Below the pieces are notes generated by a model. It saw only the letters and a program-made list of their open reading frames with translations. It was not told the DNA's origin and searched no databases. Both the position numbers and the translations under genes were made by a program. A DNA stretch of 6,149 nucleotides from Thermoflexus sp. (GTDB lineage Bacteria > Chloroflexota > Anaerolineae > B4-G1 > DUEL01): the NCBI GenBank assembly GCA_028276215.1, contig JAPYWT010000163.1, positions 1 through 6,149 on the forward strand. The letters run 5' to 3'. Shown one piece after another: positions 1-6,149 of this stretch (position 1 is its first letter; each line of letters opens with the position of its first letter).

Positions 1-3000
1 CGAGGAGGGTGTAGGTGAGCAGGGTGCCCACGATCACCGGGTCGGGGTCATCGCTCTTGGTCACGGCCAGGTCGGCCCGGGTCTGGACGGGCGTGGTGAC
101 CTCATCCGTGTCCGTCAGGCCCGAGGTGTCGGTGATGGCCACCGCATTGTAGATGACCGTCCCGCTCACCAGCGGGCTGTCCACCCGCACCACCAGCGTC
201 ACCACCCCCGAGGCCGGCGGATACTGGTCGCCCAGACCCCAGGTGACCACGCCGCCCGATTCGGCGCAGACGGCCGCCGGCTCACAGCCCACATAAGTCG
301 TGCTCACCGGCACGGTGTCGCTGATGGTCACCCCAAAGGCCGGCTCGTTCCCGCTCACCGACCAGGCCAGAGTGTAGGTCAGCAACCCCCCAGCCTGCAC
401 CACCGCCGGGTCCGCCGTCTTGGTGATGCTCAGGCTGTGGGCACTCTCCACCGGCGTGGTGACCTCATCCGTGTCCGTCAGACCCGCCGTGTCGGTGATG
501 GCCACCGCATTGTAGATGACCGTCCCGCTCACCAGCGGGCTATCCACCCGCACCACCAGCGTCACCACGCCCGAGGCCGGCGGATTGACCGTGTTCAGGT
601 ACCAGATAACCACACCGCCCGGCTCAAGACCACACCACAGGCCACCGTAGCAGGCCTGATAGGTCGTGCTCGGCGGCACCGTGTCGCTGATGGTCACCCC
701 GAAGGCCGGCTCGTTGCCGCTCACCGCCCAGGCCAGAGTGTAGGTCAGCAGACCACCCGCCTGCACCACCGCCGGGTCCGCCGTCTTGGTCACGCTCAGG
801 CTGTGGCTACTCTGGACCGGCGTGGTGACCTCATCCGTGTCCGTCAGACCCGCCGTGTCGGTGATGGCCACCGCATTGTAGATGACCGTCCCGCTCACCA
901 GCGGGCTGTCCACCAGAACCACCAGCGTCAGGACGCCGGTGGCCTGGGTGGTGCCGCTCTCCGGCGGCAGGAAGTCACCCAGATTCCAGATCACCGGGCC
1001 GGTCCCGCCCACGCCGGGGTCGCTCGTGGCGGGCGGGGTGGCCGTGTAGAACGTCGTGTTCGCCGGAGTGGTATCGCTCACCACCACGCCGTAGACCGGC
1101 TCGTCGCCGGTGATCGTGTAGGCCAGCGTGTAGGTCAACAGGGCGCCCGCCTGCACCGGGGACGGAGTGGCCGATTTGACCACTTCCAGCGTGTGCGATG
1201 AGGTCACCGTGTCCGTGACCGTGTCCGTCGTCGGCGTGGGCACCTGCGTGCAGGTCACCGCACCGGTGTTGACAATCGGCAGGCCGTTCGTCAGCGGCAG
1301 GTTCACGGTGACGGCAAAGGTCAGATAGACCGGCACATTGGGCGTCAGAGCGTTGATGGTCCAGACCAGCACGGGCAGGCCGGAATCATCGCGGCTGTCG
1401 CCACCGGCGATGGAGCCCGGCACGTAGGTCGTGTGGGCCGGGACGGTGTCGGAAACAGTTACCAGCGTCGCGGTCTCGTTGCCGGTGTTGGAGACCACCA
1501 GGGTGTAGGTGATACGGTCGCCGGGGCGCAGTGGCGCGCCGTTCGCATCGGTGCTGAACTTGACCAGGTTCAGGACCGGGGCGCTCGTGACCGGCGTGGT
1601 CACCGTGTCGGTGTCAGTGACGCCCTCGGTGGAGGTCACCCAGGCGGTGTTGGTGAGGACCGTGCCGTTGGGCAGCGGCGAATCCACCTGCACCAGCATC
1701 GTCACCACGCGCGGGACGCCGATGTCCAGCACGCCCAGGGTCCAGGAGACGACGCCGCCTGCTTCGCCGCACGGCGCCGGACCGCAAGAGACGAAGGATG
1801 TGTTGGCCGGGACGGCGTCGGTGACCACGACGCCCGTCGCCGAGACGATGCCGGTGTTGGTGACGGTCAGGGTGTAGGTCAGCAGGCCGCCCGCTTCCAC
1901 CGGGGTCGGCTCGGCGGACTTTTCAATGTCCAGCGCCGGATAACCGGTCTGCACTGGGACGGTGTCGGTGGGGATGTCGTAATCCCGCTCGACCAGCGGC
2001 TCGCCGGGCCAGTTGTCGTAGGCACCCCCGGCGGAGTTGGTCAAGGTCAGGCCCGCGCCGATGTCCCAGGCCACCTGCGCGGTGAAGGTAATGGTCACGT
2101 AGCCGCCCACGTTCAGTTGCGAGACCGTCCAGGCCGGGTAATCGCCGCCCAGGGTCGCCGTGACCGGGTCGGTGACGGTGAAGCCCACCGTGGAGACGAA
2201 GGACAGGCCGGCCGGGAGGCTGTCGGTGACCACCAGGTCGTAGGCCGGCCAGGTGCCGTTGTTGGAGAGGACCAGCGTGTAGGTGACGATGTCCCCCGCG
2301 CCCAGCGGGTCGCGCGGCACCTGCACCGACTTGTCCAGCGTGACGTTCGGCTCGGCCACGGTGACGGTAACCGGGTTGGACGATATGGGCCCGCCGGGGT
2401 TGTCGCGGTAGTCAAAGGCTGCGACGTCGGTGATCTGCGTGCCCGCCGTCACCGTGACCAGGTCCCGCACCGTGGCGGTGATGATGACTGTCACCTGGGT
2501 GTAGGTGGGGATGGTGGTGAAGGTCGCGGTCACCACCTGGCCGCTGTAGGACAGGCTGAAAGCCTGTCCCACAATGCCAACCGCGTCAATCCGCAGGCGA
2601 CTGTCCACCACATCGGTGAAGACGACGTTGTGGAGCACCGCGCCCACGGGCGGGACGGGCAGGGTGATGGAAAAGACCACCTGCGAGCCGACCGTGACCG
2701 TGGGCGGAGCCACGCTCTTGCTCAGGCCGGTGGCCAGCGGGGTATGGACGGTTGTTGTGTCGGAGATAGGGCCGTAGTCCCGGTCGCCGGGGACGGGGCC
2801 GGGCAGGCTGGACCAGGTCGCCTCGGCCCGGTTGGTCAGGTCCACGGCCGCCGGGACGTCCGAATCCACTGTGGCGCGATACTGAACGACCAGTTCGCCG
2901 CCCACGGGGATGCTGAAGGCCGGGGTGAAGGTCACTGTGAAGACGCCGGTGGTTGGGTTGTAGCCGGTGACGTAATCCGAGGCCGCCACCGGCGCGCCGT

Positions 3001-6000
3001 TCAGGGTGACCGTGATGAGCGCGGGCGACGTGGCCCGCATCCCGGCCGGTAGCGTGTCCGTGAAGACGACGTCGTAGGCCGGGCTGGCCGTAATGGCGGA
3101 ACTGTTGGTGATATGGACGGTGTAGGTGATGGCCTGGCCCACCACGACGGTGCTGTAGGTGGGCGGCTCGCTGGCCTTGACCAGGGTCAGCGATGGCTCG
3201 GTGACGGTGAAGGCCGGCTGGTTAGAGGGGGTCGGGCCGCCGTCCTGATGGCGCAGCACGGCCAGGTTGGTGATGACGTCGCCGGCGTCGGCCCCCAGCG
3301 GGCTGGAGAGGACGGCGGTGACGGTGATGAAGCGCTGCTGGCCGTTCGGGATGCTGGCGTAGGCCACGGTGAAAGCGTTGCCAACGGTGACCACCGTCCC
3401 GTCCGGCCCGTCGGCCACCGCGTGCAGTTGCAGGCGGGAGTCCAGTTGATCCGTGACCGTCACGTTGTAGAGGGTGGCGGTGATGGGTGTTGCCGGGACG
3501 ACGACCACGTAGGTGACCACGTCGCCCAGGGTGGCCGTGGGCGGGGTGACGGCCTTGAGGATGGCCGCGTCCACCGTGCGGTGGGAGACCGAATCAGAGC
3601 CGTCGGTGTACTCCCGCTCATCGGGCGTGTACGGGCCGGGGCCGTCGCCGGGCTGGGAGTCGTAGTACGGGATGGCCGCGGTGTTGGTGAAGGTCAGGTT
3701 GGCCCCGACGGTGTCGGTCACCTGCGCCACAACGGTGATGACCGCCACGCCGGGCTGGCCGCCGTTCCAGTCCGTGCCCCAGAGTTCGTTCACCCGCCAG
3801 GTCAGCACCCCGGTGGCACCTACAGTGGGTGTGTAAGCGAAAGCAATGGTCGGCGGGGCGCTACTGGTGATGGTGGAGGTCACGTAGAACAGTTCCGCCG
3901 GCAGCACGTCGCTGATGACGATGTCGTAGGCCGGGCCGTGGCCGGAGTTGGTCACCGTCAACGTGTAAGTGATGCGGTCGCCCGCGCCGACGTACGCGCC
4001 GGGCGGCGGGGTGCTGGACTTGTCTATGGACAGGAGCGGCTGGATGACGTGATTGGTAACGCTGTCACTGTCCTCAAACTGCCGGTGGTCCCAAACCTCG
4101 GCATAATCGCCAGTAACGGTGAAAGTCTCCGACCAGACCGGCTCCAGTGTGTCAAGCCGCCGCCCTACCGCCTGAGCGCGGAAGGTCAACGTAACCACCG
4201 TTGGCAGGTCCTGCTCGCTGGTGATGGGCGCGAAGTGCCAGCGGATGACCTGATAGCCGGGTTGCTCGGTGGTGTTGCTGATCCGTGCGGTAATCGTCAC
4301 GTTCACCGTAGACGGCGTCCAGGTGAGGGTCTCGCTGTCGGTGATGTACCAGAGGCCAGGGAAGAGTGAGTCGTACAGGAAACTACCGTCCCCAACCATT
4401 ACCAGGCCCGCCGGGATGGTGAAGACCAGATGGTAGGTGACGATGTCCCCCACCCGCAGGACCGGCGGCTCGGTGGTCTTATGCATCGTCAGTCCGGCTG
4501 GCATGACCGTATTGAATGTCTCCGCATAATAGGACCGCACGCCGGGGATGGTTTCGGTGAGGGAGTGGTAGGTCACTTCCACCGAGTTTCCCAACAACTC
4601 ACTGGGCCAGGCTCCGGAGATGCGCGCGGTGTAGGTGAGCAGGACCACGTTGGCCGGGGCGGTGTTGCTGATGTAACCCACCGTCCAGGTGAGGATACCC
4701 GGCCCGACAACGGGCGCGCTGCGGTCGTCCCCGCCGTAAAGAGCGGTGACCGAGATGCCCGCCGGAACCGCATCGGTGATGTGGACGGAGTAGGCCGGGC
4801 TGGAGCCGGTGTTGGTCAGGCGGATGGTGTAGGTCAAAAGCGCCGTACCGTCCAGGTCGGTCAGGCGACCGGCGCTGCTCTCCACGGACTTATCCACCAG
4901 CAAGCGCGGCTCGCCCACGGTGGTGCTCACCACGTTGCTGCTGGTCACCGGCGCGGTGGCGTGGCTCATCCGGGCCACATCGGTGAGGACGTCGCCTGCG
5001 TTAGCACCCAGGTCGGTGTGAATGCGCGCCGTAATGGTGACGTAAGCCTGGGTGTCGTGCGGGATGGAGGCGAAGGTCGCCGTGACCGTCTGGCCCGACC
5101 AGCCATAACTCCAGAAGGTGTCGTGGGCAGTGACCGCCACAATTTGCATCCGGCTATCAATGGTGTCCGTCACCGCCACGTTGTAGAGGGTGGCGGAGAT
5201 GGGGCGGTCGGGGATGATGAGGGTGTAGGTGACCAGGGTGCCCAGGGTCGCCGTGGGCGGCGGGCTGAAGGTCACGGTCTTGGAGAGGCCTGCGTTGACG
5301 GTCTGGACGGCGGCGGAGTGGGAGCCGCCGCTGTAGCCGCGCTCCACCCCCACCGGGCCGCTTCCGGGCTGGCTGCTGTAGGAGAGGAAAGCCTGGTCCG
5401 AGAGGACGGTGTTAGCGGTGATGCCGTCGGAGACCGAGAGCACCACGGTCAGGGTGATGGCGGTGTGCTGGCCCCAGGTGTAGGGGACGGTGGGCGTCAG
5501 GTGGTTGACGCCCCAGGTGAGGACGCCCGTGGCGCCGGGGATGGGCGAGGGCTCCGCCACCACCTGCGCGGTGGGGTCGTCGGAGGTCATCGTGTAGGTG
5601 ACCAGGCTCATCCCTGCCGGCACCACGTCGGTGATGACCAGGTCGTAGCCGGGGATGGGGGACTGGTTGGAGATGGTGAGGGTGTAAGTGACCCGGTCGC
5701 CCGCGCCCACGTAGCAGGACTGGGTGCCCAGGCGGGTGACCAGGATGTCGTCAAAATACGCATTGGTCTGGTTAATCGCATAGACGCCGATGTTCCCCGT
5801 CGTTAATGCGTTCGCAGATGCATCAGTTACATCAAAGATAAGCGTTCCGTCTACATAAACGCGCAAGCGATTCCCTTCGGCGCGCACCTCAATGTGATAC
5901 CACCGCCCCGGGACATACGCTGCGGTGTCTTGGGCTAATGTTGCCTGAATGGAATTTCCCACTATACGTTCCAGGCGACGGTTGTTGTTGGCCTCGTTGC

Positions 6001-6149
6001 CCCAGCGGAAGCGGTAAAAGGTATTGGTTCCGGCTGTGGGACCCCGGAATACCAGGCCAAAGTGGCCAGATGTAGATGTTGAGCGGATCATCGCTGAATA
6101 ACTGTAATCCGTCCAGCCCGTATCCCCCTTTCGGCTGATCCGTCCGATG
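1..6149 (-). CDS. Giant DUF11-repeat surface protein with ConA-like domain, partial at both ends
   Basis: A single minus-strand reading frame covers the whole window: 2049 complete codons (plus-strand 6148 down to 2), checked codon by codon with no stop. Start and stop both lie outside. Visible order: a ConA/LamG-like beta-sandwich (residues 1-139), nine long Ig-like modules alternating in two forms (140-1403), then six short DUF11 modules (1404-2049, the last cut). The hallmark motif G(D/G)xxTYTL recurs about every 120-155 residues. Each repeat has a VTD or ISD motif followed by (V/L)PA and ends in a TNTA-like strand. Composition is rich in Thr, Val, Pro, Gly and Asp, with only 15 Lys and 8 Cys. 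The inferred role is an extracellular adhesive or structural stalk. No signal peptide, membrane segment, LPXTG motif or other anchor is visible, so the attachment mode is unknown. The frame and repeat family are very secure; the biological role is not. Confidence 0.97.
2..76 (-). repeat. DUF11 module M15, first 25 residues only (2025-2049)
   Basis: This is the start of another repeat: ADLAVTKSDDPDPV (Lys 2031) and GTLLTYTLL, cut by the left edge of the window. Its DP-DPV opening is closer to textbook DUF11 than to M13 or M14. It shows that the array continues beyond the window. Confidence 0.88.
77..439 (-). repeat. DUF11 module M14, C form, tandem copy of M13 (residues 1904-2024)
   Basis: This 121-residue repeat shares the M13 framework (Lys 1910, SGNEPAFGVTISDTVP, YNAVAITD). 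The central patch (221-292) is different but again holds two Cys with five residues between them (codons 284-286 and 266-268). It is one residue shorter than M13, which accounts for the 363- versus 366-base repeat period. Confidence 0.92.
90..221 (-). repeat. DNA repeat copy 1 (end of module M14)
   Basis: This copy matches 453-584 at an exact offset of 363 bases over 132 bases with only a handful of mismatches by eye. It encodes the C-terminal strands of M14, from PPASGVV to TTPV. It is a tandem in-frame repeat inside the gene, not a mobile element. Confidence 0.9.
297..440 (-). repeat. DNA repeat, N-terminal half of M14 matching M13 (663-806)
   Basis: This block lines up with 663-806 at an offset of 366 bases with about a dozen mismatches by eye. 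Most differences are synonymous; for example, the LLGGA stretch differs at four bases without a residue change. With the 90-221 / 453-584 match, it frames a short dissimilar patch. Confidence 0.85.
440..805 (-). repeat. DUF11 module M13, C form, tandem copy of M14 (residues 1782-1903)
   Basis: This 122-residue repeat is almost identical to M14 outside one patch. It has SVTKTADPAVVQAGGLLTY (Lys 1788), SGNEPAFGVTISDTVP and last-strand GTVIYNAVAITD, ending TDTDEVTTPV. The differing patch (584-658) has two Cys with five residues between them (codons 650-652 and 632-634). Confidence 0.92.
450..584 (-). repeat. DNA repeat copy 2 (end of module M13)
   Basis: Bases 450-541 are identical, base for base, to 816-907 (92 bases). 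Bases 453-584 also match copy 1 at 90-221 closely. It encodes the C-terminal half of M13. Confidence 0.92.
806..1195 (-). repeat. DUF11 module M12, C form, chimeric with its neighbours (residues 1652-1781)
   Basis: The opening LEVVKSATPSPVQAGALLTY (Lys 1658) and the central strands (VVVSDTTPANTTFYTATPP) are distinct. From VDSPLVSGTVIYNAVAITD to the end the module is the same as M13 and M14. At DNA level this shared end lies inside a stretch that exactly matches M13, so only the C-terminal part has been copied or homogenised. It has no cysteines. Confidence 0.9.
816..929 (-). repeat. DNA repeat copy 3 (end of module M12)
   Basis: Bases 816-907 are identical to 450-541. Similarity fades after about 929, where M12 takes its own sequence (GTTQATGVLTLVVLV). 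The match therefore starts and stops inside modules rather than at their boundaries. Confidence 0.9.
1196..1579 (-). repeat. DUF11 module M11, C form (residues 1524-1651)
   Basis: This module has LNLVKFSTDANG (Lys 1530), RPGDRITYTLVVSNTGNE, VTVSDTVPAHTTYVPGS, LVWTINALTP and last-strand VNTGAVTC. It keeps the textbook NTGN turn but has no Cys pair in the central loop. A lone Cys lies instead in the last strand, followed by a Thr-rich linker (PTPTTDTVTDTVTSS) in place of TDTDEVTTPV. Confidence 0.9.
1580..1939 (-). repeat. DUF11 module M10, short C form (residues 1404-1523)
   Basis: This is a canonical short DUF11 repeat of 120 residues: LDIEKSAEPTPVEAGGLLTY, VTVTNTG, VVVTDAVPANTSF, GGVVSWTLG, last-strand LTNTAWVTS and end motif TDTDTVTTPV. 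Lys 1410 is its only lysine. A cysteine pair four residues apart (codons 1784-1786 and 1769-1771) sits just before GGVV. Confidence 0.9.
1940..2350 (-). repeat. Ig-like module M9, A form (residues 1267-1403)
   Basis: This module has VTLDKSVQVP (Lys 1273), LGAGDIVTYTLVLSNNG, YDLVVTDSLPAGLSF and last-strand LTNSAGGAYD. The A tail is NWPG then VERDYDIPTD. It is the last long module and forms the junction between the alternating A-B array and the short C array. Confidence 0.85.
2351..2734 (-). repeat. Ig-like module M8, B form (residues 1139-1266)
   Basis: This module has GLSKSVAPPTVTVGSQVVF (Lys 1144), LPVPPVGAVLHNVVFTD, VDSRLRIDAV, SGQVVTATFTTIP and last-strand TQITDVAAFDY with Asp. The B tail has GGPISSN then TVAEP. 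VVF replaces the usual VTY in the hallmark strand. Confidence 0.8.
2735..3196 (-). repeat. Ig-like module M7, A form (residues 985-1138)
   Basis: This module has LTLVKASEPP (Lys 991), VVGQAITYTVHITNSS, YDVVFTDTLPAGM and last-strand LTNRAEATW. The A tail is SSLPG then GDRDYGPISD. The middle differs from M1 and M5: the GATGVLTW strand is replaced by a longer insert containing ASDYVTGYNPTTGVFTVTF, which looks like an extra hairpin. Confidence 0.8.
3197..3568 (-). repeat. Ig-like module M6, B form (residues 861-984)
   Basis: This module has AILKAVTPPTATLGDVVTYV (Lys 865), a Pro-flanked VPATPITATLYNV, and VTVTDQLDSRLQ. It ends with GDVITNLAVLRH and a tail with GGPTPSN then TVTEP. It matches M2 closely (TATLG, ATLYNV, DSRxQ), so M5-M6 mirrors M1-M2. 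Unlike M2 and M8, its last strand keeps Asn. Confidence 0.8.
3569..4039 (-). repeat. Ig-like module M5, A form (residues 704-860)
   Basis: This is the longest module, 157 residues. It has LLSIDKSSTPPP (Lys 710), VGAGDRITYTLTVTNSG, YDIVISDVLPAE, GATGVLTWRVN and last-strand FTNTAAIPYY. The A tail carries DSQPGDGPG and DEREY before SHRT. It is clearly the closest relative of M1, sharing VGAGDR, GATGVLTW and SQPG, which suggests an A-B block duplication. Confidence 0.85.
4040..4501 (-). repeat. Ig-like module M4, divergent B-like form (residues 550-703)
   Basis: This is the most diverged repeat. It has LTMHKTTEPP (Lys 557) and VGDIVTYHLVFTIPAG, which fits the B-form pattern, but the central VTD motif is replaced by SFLYDSLFPG and a later YITDSETLTW. 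Long strands follow: VTITARISN, VIRWHFAPI and VVTLTFRAQA. The tail is GDYAEVWDH then DSDSVTNHV. The limits rest on the flanking modules; assignment to the B form is tentative. Confidence 0.65.
4502..4909 (-). repeat. Ig-like module M3, A-like form (residues 414-549)
   Basis: This module opens with RLLVDKS (Lys 420) and continues with ALLTYTIRLTNTGSS, YSVHITDAVPAG and GPGILTWTVG. It ends in a variant A tail, YHSLTETIPG then VRSYY. The last-strand Asn is in GNSVEVTY. The opening strand carries an insertion (SSAGRLTDLDG) before the TYT motif that most other modules lack. Confidence 0.8.
4910..5293 (-). repeat. Ig-like module M2, B form (residues 286-413)
   Basis: B-form markers are SKTV at the start, TATLGTLVTYTLIIP, ATLYNVAVTDTIDSRMQ, and a tail with SSN then TVGEP. 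It lacks the NxG turn that follows the first hairpin in standard DUF11 repeats and has a Pro-rich IPDRP segment instead. The resemblance to 'isopeptide-formation D2'-type fimbrial domains is suggestive only. Its single Lys is residue 290 (codon 5279-5281), and the last strand reads LTDVARM with Asp rather than Asn. Confidence 0.75.
5294..5731 (-). repeat. Ig-like module M1, long A form (residues 140-285)
   Basis: This first repeat follows the ConA-like domain directly. It shows VGAGDRVTYTLTISNQS, YDLVITDVVPAGM and GATGVLTWGVN, and ends in the A-form tail with SSQPG and VERGY. It is the only module with no lysine: the first-strand position is taken by the end of the ConA strand (LVTRLGTQSC). 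It also carries an isolated Cys (5714-5716). The last-strand motif is LSDQAFLSY. The fold is DUF11-like, but the module may be stabilised differently from the others. Confidence 0.8.
5732..6148 (-). other. Concanavalin A-like / LamG-type domain (protein residues 1-139, N-terminus missing)
   Basis: This jelly-roll-type domain is recognised by its strand pattern: GHFGLVFRG, then FYRFRWGN, then PGRWYHIEVRAEG (around residues 81-93), LRVYVDGTLIFDV, TGNIGVYA, and a closing YFDDILVTR (131-139). Such sandwiches (LamG, GH16-like and DUF1080-like folds) usually bind or act on carbohydrates. I see no convincing GH16 catalytic ExDxxE motif in the visible part, so a binding role is more likely than hydrolysis. 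The domain normally runs about 150-200 residues, so some 20-60 residues probably lie beyond the right edge. Its only visible lysine is at residue 7. It joins the first Ig-like module with almost no linker. Base composition here is clearly lower in GC than the rest. The superfamily call is good; the exact family is uncertain. Confidence 0.8.

Noticed and set aside
90..929. Direct repeats suggesting a CRISPR array or insertion sequence
   Set aside because: The units are 363-366 bases, in frame, and encode protein modules. There are no short repeats with uniform spacers, no inverted termini and no transposase.
437..1201. Plus-strand open frame of 254 codons with internal repeats
   Set aside because: It has the same antisense phase; its repeats mirror those of modules M12-M14, and its stop is a Ser TCA codon (1199-1201) of the real gene.
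1509..1877. Short plus-strand open frames at 1509-1877 and 2574-2777
   Set aside because: Both are in other phases over modules M10/M11 and M8, with no domain signature; they are chance frames in GC-rich repeats.
2113..2415. Minus-strand open frame of 100 codons rich in Thr, Ser, Pro and Arg
   Set aside because: It is out of frame with the continuous DUF11 reading frame that covers the same bases, and its low-complexity product has no family features. The same applies to the small minus-strand frames at 3187-3384, 4573-4773 and 4966-5160.
1433..3052. Long plus-strand open frame (539 codons) starting MGRDGVGN
   Set aside because: It lies codon-on-codon opposite the real minus-strand frame, and its His, Arg, Gly, Asp-rich product is just the complement of Thr/Val/Pro codons. 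It ends at 3050-3052, which is a Leu CTA codon on the other strand.
3113..4369. Plus-strand open frame of 418 codons
   Set aside because: It is an antisense shadow in the same phase, open only because TTA, CTA and TCA codons are rare in the real GC-rich gene. It has no recognisable domain.
4430..5806. Plus-strand open frame of 458 codons
   Set aside because: It is an antisense shadow in the same phase. It ends at 5804-5806 opposite a Leu TTA codon, right where the composition becomes less GC-rich.

Overview
The window is the interior of one very large protein-coding gene on the minus strand. Reading the reverse complement in the phase whose codons start at plus-strand positions 2, 5, 8 and so on up to 6146 gives 2049 consecutive sense codons with no stop. 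Neither the start nor the stop codon is inside the window. There is no intergenic DNA, and I see no RNA gene, promoter, terminator or mobile element.

Layout, in protein direction (high to low coordinates). Residues 1-139 (about 6148-5732) are most of a concanavalin A-like/LamG-type beta-sandwich with its N-terminal part cut off. Residues 140-2049 (5731-2) are about fifteen consecutive Ig-like modules of the DUF11 / 'conserved repeat domain' type. The first nine alternate between a longer form (A) and a second form (B): A-B-A-B-A-B-A-B-A. The last six (C) are short, canonical DUF11 repeats of about 120-130 residues. Two C modules are near-identical tandem copies, and the last is cut by the window edge.

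The likely job is a secreted or surface-attached stalk carrying a glycan-binding or adhesive head. No signal peptide, membrane anchor or sorting signal falls inside the window, so the location is inferred from the domain types. Each of the fourteen modules after the first has exactly one lysine, always in the first strand. Each also has an Asp in a central VTD/ISD-type motif (less certain in M4) and an Asn or Asp in the last strand. This is the residue set expected for self-forming intramolecular isopeptide bonds.

Organism: a bacterium with a GC-rich genome, judged from mid-60s GC by eye over the repeats and scarce TTA, CTA and TCA codons. The style (a ConA-like domain followed by very long DUF11 arrays) recalls giant proteins of Chloroflexota such as Anaerolineae and related environmental bacteria. 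That assignment is a low-confidence inference. The ConA-like end is nearer 50% GC.

Long open frames on the plus strand (437-1201, 1433-3052, 3113-4369, 4430-5806) are antisense shadows of this gene and are not annotated.
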